A stretch of DNA of 64,000 nt from a bacterium. GTDB taxonomy: Bacteria > Sysuimicrobiota > Sysuimicrobiia > Sysuimicrobiales > Humicultoraceae. The notes below the pieces were generated by a model. It worked only from the letters and a program-made list of their open reading frames with translations, did no database searches and was not told the origin of the DNA. Positions 51,965-60,692 of the stretch are shown one piece after another. The DNA is taken from positions 1 to 64,000 of the forward strand of contig JAVHLI010000001.1 of assembly GCA_031082185.1 (NCBI GenBank), in the 5' to 3' direction. Both the position numbers and the translations under genes were made by a program. Within the stretch, counting starts at the first letter, position 1; each line of letters opens with the position of its first letter.

Positions 51965-52795
51965 ATGGTGGTCAGGTCACCTGATCAGTTCCAGGGCTCT
52001 CCTGGGGTTTCCTTCGCCCCAGTTCGTTCATTCAGGCGCTCTGACGAGGTGGCCTGGCAGCTCACCGAGATGATCCGGAGGGGCGACTTCAAACCCGGCT
52101 CTCGCCTCCCTTCGGAACGCAGCCTGACAGAGCTGTTCGCCGTCAGCCAGCCGACGACCCGTGAAGCGCTCCGCACCTTGGAAGCGATCGGGCTCGTCTC
52201 GATCCGGCACGGCTCCGGTATCTACGTCACGGACGGCAACCCGCTCAACGGGGTGTGGTTCACGCGATGGATGCAGTGGGTGCTGCAACACGCCCCCCCC
52301 CTGCTGGACCACCTCGAAGTGCAGGAGGCCGTCGAGGGTAAGGCTGCGGAGCTGGCGGCGCACAATGCCCGGAAAGACGACCTCCGCCGCCTGCAGGCCT
52401 GCCTGGTTGAATCCGAGCGACTGCTGAGCCGGTACGCCCCGGGGAACGTCAGCGAAGCGCTCCTCGCGGCCTATGTAGGTCTGGACACGAGCTTCCACAG
52501 AACGCTGGCGCGCGCCGGTCGGAACGACCTGCTCTGCAACATGATCGAGTCCTTGGGATCGGTCCTCTCCGGAAGCCGCGAGGCGACGCTGGCCATCCCA
52601 GGGCGTATGCAGCGCTCGCTGGCCGAGCACCGGACGATCCTCGACGCAGTGAAGCGGCGCGACGCCGAGCAGGCGCGCTGTGCGATGGGGGCCCATGTCC
52701 GGCGCGTCGGGGAGGAAGTCCGTTCGGTCGAACGGCAGTCGCGGCGCAAGCAGCGAGCGGCCGGACGGGCAGACGGGGTGGCGAGGAGACTGTGA
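51965..52795 (+). CDS. GntR/FadR-family transcription regulator (FCD domain)
   Basis: A 276-residue regulator. The GntR winged helix reads SRLPSERSLTELFAVSQPTT, then REALRTLEAIGLVSIRHGSG. The C-terminal FCD domain is the ligand sensor (VQEAVEGKAAELAAHNARKD, LDTSFHRTLARAGRND with a metal-type His, LAEHRTILDAVKRRDAEQAR). FadR-type regulators of transport/catabolic operons usually bind the substrate acid. It is the first gene of the operon: the stop overlaps the LLM-protein start (GTGA). It probably controls its own operon and the divergent SDR. Confidence 0.9.
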   Translation: MVVRSPDQFQGSPGVSFAPVRSFRRSDEVAWQLTEMIRRGDFKPGSRLPSERSLTELFAVSQPTTREALRTLEAIGLVSIRHGSGIYVTDGNPLNGVWFTRWMQWVLQHAPPLLDHLEVQEAVEGKAAELAAHNARKDDLRRLQACLVESERLLSRYAPGNVSEALLAAYVGLDTSFHRTLARAGRNDLLCNMIESLGSVLSGSREATLAIPGRMQRSLAEHRTILDAVKRRDAEQARCAMGAHVRRVGEEVRSVERQSRRKQRAAGRADGVARRL

Positions 52796-53808
52796 GCACC
52801 GCGGGGCGTCCAAGGTTCTCGTTCACGCGCGTTCCGGCAGGACCCATCGCGCGGTTCGTGGACTTCGCGCGGTATGGACGCGACCTCGGCTACGACCGAC
52901 TCTGGGTGCCCGACCAGACGTATCATTCGGATCCTTTCGTCGTGCTGGCGGCCGTGGCCGCCGCCGCACCAGGGCTTGAACTCGGGATGGCGGTCACCAA
53001 TCCGTACACGCGACATCCGGTGCAGATCGCCAGGGCTGCGGCCGCCGTGGCCGAGGTGTGCGGCGGTCGATTCCTGCTCGGCCTGGGCGCGGGAAACCGC
53101 AAGCATGTTCTGGAGCGCCTAGCCATCGACGGGCGGCACGCCGCAAGTCGCGTTCGGGAAGCTGCGGTGATCATCCGCCAGCTGATCCAGGGCGAAACGG
53201 TCCACCACGAGGGCGCGTGGACGCTGCGAGGCATCCGGCTCGAGCGGGAAGGCGCGGTCGACGTGCCGATCTTCATCGGCACGCGCAATCCCCGGATGCT
53301 GGCCGTCGCCGGTGAGGTCGCAGACGGCGTCATGCTTGAATCCCTGGTGACGGCAGAGTCGCAGGCCTGCGGGCTAGAACGCGTGCGGGCCGGCGCGGGG
53401 GTCGCCGGCAGAACGCTTGGAGGAATGGAGTTCGTCGCATGGCAGAGCGTGCTCATCACCGATGACCGGGCCACGGGCATCGAGGCCATGCGGGCGTGGG
53501 TGGCCTACCTGCTCGGGATGACGACGCCCGAGGTCGCAGCGTGGATGGGCATCAGGCCCGACGTGATAGAGCGCCTGCACGGGGCGTTCGCGAAGGAGGG
53601 CCCGGAGGCGGCCACCCGCTTCGTGGGCGCCGAAGAGGTCGATCGCGTTGTCATCGTGGGGAATCCCGACCAGGTTGCGGAGCGCTGCGCAGAGCTTGTT
53701 CGGGGCGGCACCACCGACTTCACGGTGCAGGTGTGGTCAGACGACGCGGCCGGCCGGGATACGCTTGCGCGGTTCGCGCGAGAGGTCCGGCCGCGGATCA
53801 TCAAGTGA
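52792..53808 (+). CDS. LLM-class (luciferase-like) flavin/F420-dependent oxidoreductase
   Basis: A 338-residue TIM-barrel oxidoreductase of the bacterial luciferase superfamily: ARYGRDLGYDRLWVPDQTYH, LELGMAVTNPYTRHPVQIAR, FLLGLGAGNRKHVLERLAID and VPIFIGTRNPRMLAVAGEVA. These use FMNH2 or F420. The MER/F420-type (methylenetetrahydromethanopterin reductase-like) pattern fits best, but the cofactor cannot be fixed here. Possible role: oxidation or reduction of an N-containing or C-S/C-N substrate in the pathway. Coupled to gntR by GTGA. Confidence 0.85.
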   Translation: MSTAGRPRFSFTRVPAGPIARFVDFARYGRDLGYDRLWVPDQTYHSDPFVVLAAVAAAAPGLELGMAVTNPYTRHPVQIARAAAAVAEVCGGRFLLGLGAGNRKHVLERLAIDGRHAASRVREAAVIIRQLIQGETVHHEGAWTLRGIRLEREGAVDVPIFIGTRNPRMLAVAGEVADGVMLESLVTAESQACGLERVRAGAGVAGRTLGGMEFVAWQSVLITDDRATGIEAMRAWVAYLLGMTTPEVAAWMGIRPDVIERLHGAFAKEGPEAATRFVGAEEVDRVVIVGNPDQVAERCAELVRGGTTDFTVQVWSDDAAGRDTLARFAREVRPRIIK

Positions 53809-53892
53809 CGTCGCAGGCGTCGTCAGCCTAGTTCATGACAGGCGGGCAAAGGGGCAAAGGCCGGAGGAGAAGAGGTCCAAGGAGGGGTGGCG

Positions 53893-54879
53893 ATGAGCAG
53901 GCGATGGCCGTACAGGTTGCGTGTCATGTTGCTGGCCGTGGTGTTGGTCGGGCTCGCCGGTACCGGGTGGGCAGGCCCAGTGGAGCGGTTTCCGTCCCGC
54001 GAGATCACCCTGATCGTCCCATGGCCAGCGGGAGGCGGCAGCGACATCGCCATGCGCCTCCTGGCAGAGCGCGCGCGGGTCCACTTTGGTGTGCCGGTGG
54101 TGGTGGTCAACAGGCCAGGCGCCGCCGGGGCGATCGGACACCGCGAGATCGCCAACGCCACACCAGACGGCTACACCATCGGTATGTTCGGCTCAGGGTT
54201 CATCGCGCAGCAGTACATGATCCCCAATCCCACGCTGATCGATGAAATCCAGCCTCTGGCGTTCTTCGGTCTCGATCCCGGCGCCCTCACGGTTCGCGGA
54301 GAGACCCCCTGGAGGACCCTGCGGGATTTCGTCACCGCGGCCAAGGCGGCCCCAAACACCATCAGGAACGCCAACGATCCGCCGGGCGGAGGATCGCATC
54401 TCACGGTCCTGATGATTGAGCGGCGACTCGGCATTCATCTGATCAAGGTTCCATATGCGGGATTTGCGCCCAGTGTGGTCGCCATGCTCGGGGGCGAGAC
54501 GCAGTCCACGACCATTCCAGTTCCCGATGTGATCGAGGTGCACAAGGCGGGTAAGGCGCGGATACTCGGCGTGATGGGCGACGAGCGCCACTTCCTCGCC
54601 CCCGACGTTCCAACGTTCAAGGAACAGGGCTTCGACGTGGTCTACGGGACGTGGCGGACCTTGGCGGCGCCGAAGGGGATCCCCTCCGACAGGCTGACCG
54701 TGCTGGAGGAGAAGCTCCTGACCACGCTGCGGGACGAGCGGTTCATCGACAGGGCGCGGCGGGCGGGCTTTATCGTGAGCCCAAAGAGCCTGAGGTTGAC
54801 CGAGGCATACCTGAAGGCTGAGGACGCGCTGATCTACTCGATCCTCCTGGAACTGGGTCTGGTGAGGACGCCGAGGTAG
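53893..54879 (+). CDS. tctC: Tripartite tricarboxylate transporter binding protein (TctC/Bug family)
   Basis: Extracytoplasmic solute receptor of the TTT system. Signal peptide RLRVMLLAVVLVGLAGTGWA, then the Bug signature FPSREITLIVPWPAGGGSDI, VVVVNRPGAAGAIGHREIAN and PDGYTIGMFGSG. Length of 328 residues is typical. These receptors bind carboxylates and related acids. I chose the ATG 6 bases after AGGAGG. It is followed by tctB and tctA in the usual C-B-A order. Confidence 0.93.
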   Translation: MSRRWPYRLRVMLLAVVLVGLAGTGWAGPVERFPSREITLIVPWPAGGGSDIAMRLLAERARVHFGVPVVVVNRPGAAGAIGHREIANATPDGYTIGMFGSGFIAQQYMIPNPTLIDEIQPLAFFGLDPGALTVRGETPWRTLRDFVTAAKAAPNTIRNANDPPGGGSHLTVLMIERRLGIHLIKVPYAGFAPSVVAMLGGETQSTTIPVPDVIEVHKAGKARILGVMGDERHFLAPDVPTFKEQGFDVVYGTWRTLAAPKGIPSDRLTVLEEKLLTTLRDERFIDRARRAGFIVSPKSLRLTEAYLKAEDALIYSILLELGLVRTPR

Positions 54880-54895
54880 CAGCGGGGGTCTATGC

Positions 54896-55435
54896 ATGCA
54901 GCACGGTGATCCTCCGGGCGCGCCTCCAACCGGACAGGCCGTCAAGGTGTTGGGGGACCTCGTTGCCGGGCTCTTTCTGGTGGTTGTGGCCTGGGCTGGC
55001 CGGGCGTCTGTCCGCGCCGGGCAGGCCCAACTGCAGTTCGACTTCGACACCGATCCCGGTCCCTATCTGGTCCCCGAGGTGCTTCTGCTCGTGGTGGGAG
55101 CCGGGGGCATTGTGCTCGTGGCGGCGGGCGCCTGGCGGCTAGCGAGATCCGCCCGGGTCCTGACGCCGTCTGTTCGATGGCCCGAGAACGCTCTCCGGCT
55201 GCTTCTGGTGGCGGCGTTTGTCGCTTCGATGGCCCTCTACCTGCGCCTGCTGGTCGCGGTCGGCTTTCGGCCGGCGACCTTCGCCCTATGCACGGTGTGG
55301 GTCTTCATCCTGGCGCGCCAGGCGCAGCAACGGCCGCTCCTGCGGGACGTGGCCGCATCGCTGGTGATCGCCGCGGTCGTCACGGGCGCGGTCCACTTCG
55401 TGTTCAAGAGCCTCGTCAGGGTCCCTCTGCCGTAG
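54896..55435 (+). CDS. tctB: TTT transporter small membrane subunit (TctB family)
   Basis: A 179-residue protein with four membrane segments: DLVAGLFLVVVAWAGRA, VLLLVVGAGGIVLVAAGAWR, ALRLLLVAAFVASMALYLRL and the last near VAASLVIAAVVTGAVHFVFK. Short and variable, as is normal for TctB. It lies 16 bases after tctC and 10 before tctA, so it is part of the same transporter. Confidence 0.9.
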   Translation: MQHGDPPGAPPTGQAVKVLGDLVAGLFLVVVAWAGRASVRAGQAQLQFDFDTDPGPYLVPEVLLLVVGAGGIVLVAAGAWRLARSARVLTPSVRWPENALRLLLVAAFVASMALYLRLLVAVGFRPATFALCTVWVFILARQAQQRPLLRDVAASLVIAAVVTGAVHFVFKSLVRVPLP

Positions 55436-55445
55436 GAGGCGCGGG

Positions 55446-56984
55446 ATGCTCCAACACGTCCTGACCACCTTCCAGCACGTGTTGACCTCGCCGGCCGCCC
55501 TGGGGATGGGGCTGGCCGGCGTCGTCATCGGCATCGTCTTTGGAGCCTTGCCTGGCATCAGCTCGACCATGGCCATCGCCGTGCTGCTGCCACTGACCTT
55601 CGCCATGGACGAAGTCAACGCGATGATGTTCCTGATGGGGGTGTTCAACGGGAGTGTCTACGGAGGGTCGGTTTCGGCGATCCTGGTGAACATCCCCGGC
55701 ACGCCCGGCGCCATCGTGACGCAGCTCGACGGGCATCCCATGGCTAAGAAGGGCCGGGCCGGGGAAGCCCTCGGTTATGCGACGCTGGCTTCGGGGTTCG
55801 GCGGCCTGCTGGGGTTCGTGGTGCTGATGACCGTCGCCCCGCTGCTAGCCGGGGTGGCCCTGAAATTCCAAAGCCCGGAGTTCACCGGGCTGGCCCTGCT
55901 CGGCCTGGCCAGCCTGTCGGCCGCCATGACCGGATCGACGGCCAAAGGCATCCTCGTCGGAGCGTTCGGGCTCCTGATCGCGACGATCGGCTTCGATCCC
56001 ATCACGAACGTGCTGCGACTGGACTTCGACCACCCGAGCCTGGCTGCGGGGATTACGCTCATCCCCGTGGCCATCGGGATCTTCGGCATGACGGAGGTCC
56101 TGAACAACCTGGAAGCCGGCGCCACGAAATGGGAGGTCATCGGGACCATCCGGCGGGTCATCCCGCCCTGGTCGGAGATGAAGCGCACGGTGCCCGGGGC
56201 GATCCGCGGTGCCGTCGTCGGCATCTGCGTGGGGATCATTCCGGCGGCCGGCTCGGCGATCGGCGTCGTGTTCACCTACTTGCAGGAGAAGCGCCTCTCG
56301 CGCCACCCCGAGCTCTTCGGCACAGGCATTCCTGAGGGGATTGTTGCCCCCGAGTCAAGCAACAACGCGGGTGTCGGCGGCAGCCTCGTGCCCATGATGA
56401 GCTTGGGCATCCCCGGCGACACCATGACCGCCGTGCTGATGGGCGCGCTGCTGATCCAGGGCCTGCGCCCCGGCCCGTTGCTGTTCCGGGATCACCCTGG
56501 CTTCGTTGCCGCTGTCTACGTCGCGCTGGTCATCGCCATCGTGCTCACGACTGCCCTCGGCCTGCTCGGCGCTCGCACGTTCGCCAGAGTGGTCTCGGTC
56601 CCCAAGCCCGTGCTGCTAGTGACCATTGCTGTCCTGTGTGTGGTGGGCTCGTACGCGGTCAACAACTCGCTGTTCGAAGTCGGCGTGATGCTGGTCTTCG
56701 GCGTCCTGGGCTATCTTGGGCAGAAGGCCGGGTTCCCGATGGTGCCCATCGTTTTCGGGCTGATCCTTGGTCCGATGTTTGAGGAAAACCTACGGCGCAC
56801 GCTGGTGCTCAGCGGCGGGAACTGGCTGGTGTTCGTGCAGCGGCCGATCAGCGTGGCGCTGCTGGTCCTGGCCATACTCACCGCAGCCTACCCCATCTAC
56901 CTAGAGCGCCGGCAGGAGGTGCGCCGCCGGACTGCGTCAGCCGTGCCGGGGCCCGCGCCGGCAGAACCCGACGAGATGAGATGA
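55446..56984 (+). CDS. tctA: TTT transporter large membrane subunit (TctA family)
   Basis: The main translocation subunit, 512 residues with about 12 membrane segments. Family signatures: VVIGIVFGALPGISSTMAIA near the start, GVFNGSVYGGSVSAILVNIP followed by GTPGAIVTQLDGHPMAKKGR, and GIVAPESSNNAGVGGSLVPM. All are conserved, so the system is probably functional. It is followed 13 bases later by the enolase-superfamily gene. Confidence 0.96.
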   Translation: MLQHVLTTFQHVLTSPAALGMGLAGVVIGIVFGALPGISSTMAIAVLLPLTFAMDEVNAMMFLMGVFNGSVYGGSVSAILVNIPGTPGAIVTQLDGHPMAKKGRAGEALGYATLASGFGGLLGFVVLMTVAPLLAGVALKFQSPEFTGLALLGLASLSAAMTGSTAKGILVGAFGLLIATIGFDPITNVLRLDFDHPSLAAGITLIPVAIGIFGMTEVLNNLEAGATKWEVIGTIRRVIPPWSEMKRTVPGAIRGAVVGICVGIIPAAGSAIGVVFTYLQEKRLSRHPELFGTGIPEGIVAPESSNNAGVGGSLVPMMSLGIPGDTMTAVLMGALLIQGLRPGPLLFRDHPGFVAAVYVALVIAIVLTTALGLLGARTFARVVSVPKPVLLVTIAVLCVVGSYAVNNSLFEVGVMLVFGVLGYLGQKAGFPMVPIVFGLILGPMFEENLRRTLVLSGGNWLVFVQRPISVALLVLAILTAAYPIYLERRQEVRRRTASAVPGPAPAEPDEMR

Positions 56985-56997
56985 AAGGAAGCGCGCG

Positions 56998-58155
56998 ATG
57001 AGAGTCGTCGACGTGGATGTCATGGTGGTCTGCCTCCCGACCCGCCGGGTCCACAAGTGGGCGGGACTCCGGGGATCGATCGGCCGGTACGTGGTGATCC
57101 GGGTGCGCACCGACGAAGGGCTGGAGGGCTGGGGCGAGACCCAGTGCCTCCCCGATTGGGGCGGTGCGTACATGCGCTACTACGGCGAGACCCCGAACAC
57201 GGTGCGGCACGTGCTGATCGATCTGCTACTGCCCGCCCTCCGGGAAGAAGATCCATTCGCCATTTCCCGCGTGCATGCGCTTATGGACAAGATCATCAAG
57301 GGCCATCCCTACGCGAAAGCCGCGCTGGACATCGCGCTGCACGACCTGAAGGGGCGCGCGCTCGGCGTACCGGTTTACGAGCTTCTAGGAGGGCGCTACC
57401 GCGAGTGGATCCCGGTGGGGCACAGCCTGGGGTTGATGGAGGTCGAAGCCGCTGCTGAGGAAGCCGCAGAGGTGGTCCGCGAGGGCATCCGGCACATCAA
57501 GGTAAAGGGCGGCCCGGATCCTGCGAGGGACATCCGCGCGGTCGAGGCCGTCCGACAGGCGGTGGGCGACAGCGTGGAGATCCGCCTCGACGCGAACCAG
57601 GCGTACACGGTTCCGACGGCGATCCGGACTCTTCGCGCGATGGAGCCGTCGGGCCTCACCCTTGTCGAGCAGCCCGCCGAGGGAATCGACGAGCTCGGCG
57701 AAATTGCACGCGCGATCAGCACGCCGGTGATGGCCGACGAGAGCGCCTGGACGCCGCGCGACATCCTCCATCTGCGCGAAGCTGGTGCCGCGCGGTACGT
57801 GTCGCTCTACGTGACGAAGCCGGGCGGCCTCTATCGGGCGCGCCAGGTGGCCACGGTGCTGGAAGCGGCCGGGTTTGAGGCGGACGTCGGCGGCTCGGCG
57901 GAATTTGGCATCGCCAACGCCGCCAACCTGCACCTCGCAGCGGCCTCGCCAGCGGTCACGGTACCCGCGATCATCCCGGTCACCACGCTGCAAGGGCAGG
58001 AGCAGACGCAGGTGGCCGGCCGGATCTACACCGATGACATCATCACAGCGCCGTTCGCCTACCGTGAGGGTGCCCTGAGGGTCCCGGACGGCCCGGGGCT
58101 GGGGATCACGATCGACTGGAACAATCTCAGGAAGTACCAGGTGGAGTGGACATGA
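56998..58155 (+). CDS. Enolase-superfamily enzyme (mandelate racemase/muconate lactonising group)
   Basis: A 385-residue enzyme that abstracts an alpha proton from a carboxylate. N-terminal capping domain, then the barrel: KxK in IRHIKVKGGPDPARD, metal ligands in IRLDANQAYTVP, LVEQPAEGIDEL and VMADESAWTPRD. A later Lys in YVSLYVTKPGGLYRARQV fits the MLE/dipeptide-epimerase/NSAR subgroup rather than the mandelate-racemase His. Substrate is unknown: racemisation or dehydration of an acid or N-acyl acid is plausible. The stop overlaps the next ATG (ATGA). Confidence 0.9.
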   Translation: MRVVDVDVMVVCLPTRRVHKWAGLRGSIGRYVVIRVRTDEGLEGWGETQCLPDWGGAYMRYYGETPNTVRHVLIDLLLPALREEDPFAISRVHALMDKIIKGHPYAKAALDIALHDLKGRALGVPVYELLGGRYREWIPVGHSLGLMEVEAAAEEAAEVVREGIRHIKVKGGPDPARDIRAVEAVRQAVGDSVEIRLDANQAYTVPTAIRTLRAMEPSGLTLVEQPAEGIDELGEIARAISTPVMADESAWTPRDILHLREAGAARYVSLYVTKPGGLYRARQVATVLEAAGFEADVGGSAEFGIANAANLHLAAASPAVTVPAIIPVTTLQGQEQTQVAGRIYTDDIITAPFAYREGALRVPDGPGLGITIDWNNLRKYQVEWT

Positions 58156-59273
58156 ACGCGAACGGCAAGATCGACATCGCGGTGCTGGGCGCGGGCAACG
58201 GCGGCATCGCGGCGGCGGCCGACCTCGGTGTGCGCGGCTTCCGGGTGGCGCTGTGCAATCGCAGTCGCGAGCGGCTCGAGCCCTTCCTGCGGGTGGGCGG
58301 TGTGGAGATGACCGGCGCGCTAGGCGACGCCACCGTGCCCGTGGACCGGATCACGACGGATGTCGCCGAGGCGGTGCGCGGCGCCGATGTGGTGATGCTT
58401 ACGGTGCCCGCGCATGCCCAGGCGTACTACGCGGAGGCCATGGCCTCGTGCCTCGACTCATCCCAGATTATCGTCCTGAATGCTAGCAACACGGGTAGCG
58501 CGCTCCACGTTGCCCACATCCTGAAGAGCCGCGGGGCCCCGCCGGTTGTGATCGCGGAGCTCAACTCTCTGACCTACATCTGCCGCATGGCATCGCCGAC
58601 CCGGGTCAACATTACAGGGTCGGCGCGCACGATCCGCATGGGCGCGCTCCCCGTCACGGCCGCGGCGGAGACCCTGGCCCGCTTTGCCAGGTACTACCCT
58701 CAGGTCCAGCTCGCGGCCAGCGTGCTGGAGACCTCCCTGATGAACCTCAATGCCGTACTGCACCCGCCCGGCATGCTGATGAACGCGGGCTGGATCGAGC
58801 ACACCGCGGGACAGTTCTACTACTACTACGAGGGCACCACGCCAGCGGTCGCGCGCGTCATTGAGGCGCTGGATCGTGAGCGGCAGGCTGTCGCCAGCGC
58901 GTATGAGATCGAGACGCCGTCGTTCCTTGACTTCTTCTACAAGGCAGGCTACACCTCGCGCCGCGCCTGGGAAGCCCGCTCGACATTCGAGGCGATGCGC
59001 GACAGCGTCCCCAATCGGTACATCAAGGCCCCGGCCAACCTGGAGGGACGCTACATTCAGGAGGACATCGGATTCGGCCTCGTGCCATTCCACGCGTTCG
59101 CGCGCGCGGCCGGCATAGTGGTCCCCGTCACGGAGGGGCTGATCCATCTGGCCTCGGTGGCCACAGGGATCGATTACTTCAGCGTCGGGCTCACCGCAGC
59201 ACGCCTCGGGATTGAGGGCGCCGATCGGACTGCGGTGGAGCGGTTGGTCCGAGAGGGCCAGTGGAGACCGTAG
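58152..59273 (+). CDS. Octopine/nopaline dehydrogenase-family oxidoreductase
   Basis: A 373-residue NAD(P)-dependent enzyme. Rossmann motif IAVLGAGNGGIAAAADLGVR, then a C-terminal domain with the opine-dehydrogenase features LMNLNAVLHPPGMLMNAGWI and EHTAGQFYYYYEG with a conserved His, then FVPYHAFAR-type residues (LVPFHAFARAAGIVVP). Opine dehydrogenases interconvert an N-carboxyalkyl amino acid with an amino acid plus 2-keto acid through an imine. Coupled by ATGA to the enolase-superfamily gene. I chose the ATG 58152 rather than the upstream GTG. Confidence 0.9.
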   Translation: MNANGKIDIAVLGAGNGGIAAAADLGVRGFRVALCNRSRERLEPFLRVGGVEMTGALGDATVPVDRITTDVAEAVRGADVVMLTVPAHAQAYYAEAMASCLDSSQIIVLNASNTGSALHVAHILKSRGAPPVVIAELNSLTYICRMASPTRVNITGSARTIRMGALPVTAAAETLARFARYYPQVQLAASVLETSLMNLNAVLHPPGMLMNAGWIEHTAGQFYYYYEGTTPAVARVIEALDRERQAVASAYEIETPSFLDFFYKAGYTSRRAWEARSTFEAMRDSVPNRYIKAPANLEGRYIQEDIGFGLVPFHAFARAAGIVVPVTEGLIHLASVATGIDYFSVGLTAARLGIEGADRTAVERLVREGQWRP

Positions 59274-59289
59274 GATGGAGGGATCGCAG

Positions 59290-60426
59290 ATGGAACCGCA
59301 TGGGCTGAACCCTGACCCGGACGTCGTTACCCGGCTTCGCGGCGGGCTTGTCGCTGCCGGGCTCGACGCGATAGTCGCCATGTCGCAGGATAATGCCACC
59401 TACGCCCTGGGCGTGGGCGTCCCATCACACCGGCTCATCCGTGAGAGGCGCGTGGCCGTGCTCGTCCCCCACGATGGAGTGCCGGCGGTGGTGGCAGTGA
59501 CGGTGGAGGAGTCGTTCCTTCAGGCTAACCTCAATGGGGTCGAGATCTTGCCTTACGACGAGCACACAGAGACCGCCATGCAGGCCCTCGCCCGTCTGCT
59601 CTCTGCGCGAGGCCTGCAGTCCGGCCGGCTGGGCCTGGAGATGGACTTCATCGCCGCAGAGGACTACGCGGAACTCACGCGGCTGGTGCCCGGGGCCACC
59701 TTCGAGGACGCCGCCCAGTTCTTCAAGCGCTCGCGCTGGGTCAAGACGCCCCGGGAACTGGAACGGATCCGCCGCGGTGGCCGACTGGCCGACGAGGCGA
59801 TTCTTGAGGCGTTCCGTGCCGCCCGCCCAGGCATGACGGAACGAAACCTCGCCACTACCATGGTAGAAGCCTTCCTGCGCCGGGGGGGTGACGATGTCAG
59901 GATGGTGGTGCTGGGGGCCGGCGAGCGGAGCAGCCATCCCAACGCGCCGCCGACGGATCGTCCCCTGCGGGCAGGCGACATCGTGCGTGTCGACTTTCTC
60001 GGTACCATCGGCGGCTATTTCACCGACTGCGCCCGGACGGCCGTGGTCGGCGAGCCAACTGCCGGCCAGGCAGCCATCTACGCCGCCATCGTCTCCATCC
60101 ACAAGGAGGTCCTGAGCCGGGTCCGGGCGGGAGCCAGAACCTGCGACCTGTACCATCTGTACAACACGCGGGCCGCGGAGCACCGCCTGCAGTCGCTGCG
60201 GTTCCTCGGCCACGGACTCGGGCTGGGTCTGCATGAGGGCCCGTTCATCGACGCGCACACCGACATCGTGCTCGAACCGGGCATGGTCTTCGCCATTGAG
60301 CCCGTCCACTTCGTGCCGCACGAGGTCGGCTTCCATCTCGAAGACGTGCTGATCGTCACGCACGACGGGCATGATGTGGTGACCGACGTCATGAGCACCG
60401 ACGCGCTCTGGCCCATCGTGGCGTAG
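59290..60426 (+). CDS. M24-family metallopeptidase/creatinase-fold enzyme
   Basis: A 378-residue protein with the N-terminal creatinase-like domain and the pita-bread catalytic domain. Five metal ligands are visible: Asp in VRVDFLGTIGG, Asp in FTDCARTAVVG, His in FLGHGLGLGLHEG, Glu in MVFAIEPVHF and Glu in GFHLEDVLIVT. Members include Xaa-Pro dipeptidase, creatinase and ectoine hydrolase (DoeA). In this operon a C-N-bond hydrolase of the pathway is more likely than general peptide turnover. I chose the ATG with GGAGGG 7 bases upstream. Confidence 0.9.
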   Translation: MEPHGLNPDPDVVTRLRGGLVAAGLDAIVAMSQDNATYALGVGVPSHRLIRERRVAVLVPHDGVPAVVAVTVEESFLQANLNGVEILPYDEHTETAMQALARLLSARGLQSGRLGLEMDFIAAEDYAELTRLVPGATFEDAAQFFKRSRWVKTPRELERIRRGGRLADEAILEAFRAARPGMTERNLATTMVEAFLRRGGDDVRMVVLGAGERSSHPNAPPTDRPLRAGDIVRVDFLGTIGGYFTDCARTAVVGEPTAGQAAIYAAIVSIHKEVLSRVRAGARTCDLYHLYNTRAAEHRLQSLRFLGHGLGLGLHEGPFIDAHTDIVLEPGMVFAIEPVHFVPHEVGFHLEDVLIVTHDGHDVVTDVMSTDALWPIVA

Positions 60427-60488
60427 GGAGGGAGTAGGGGCTCCCCTTCCCAAGGAGCTCGCCAAACACCCCTGGGAGATGAGGCTTC

Positions 60489-60692
60489 ATGCCTAAACCA
60501 CCCCAGGATCACCTGCCGCAAGATCGGCCGCCCATCGGGGCCGTGGTTAGCCTGGGATTCCAGTACGTCCTCGCGATGTCTCCCGCGACCGTTCTGGTGG
60601 CGCTCCTGACAGGTTTCGATGTCGCCGTCACGTTCTTCGCTTCAGGCTTGGCCACAGTGATTGCACTCCTCGCACGAAAGGAGCGACTATGA
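60489..60692 (+). CDS. N-terminal remnant of an NCS2 nucleobase permease
   Basis: Only 67 residues: IGAVVSLGFQYVLAMSPATV, then LVALLTGFDVAVTFFASGLA and TVIALLARKERL. This is the start of uracil/xanthine permeases (NCS2), whose full length is about 430-460. Two hydrophobic helices remain. The frame ends in a stop overlapping the ridA ATG (ATGA), so the truncated gene still couples translation of ridA. It may be a deletion relic or a small membrane protein. Confidence 0.6.
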   Translation: MPKPPQDHLPQDRPPIGAVVSLGFQYVLAMSPATVLVALLTGFDVAVTFFASGLATVIALLARKERL

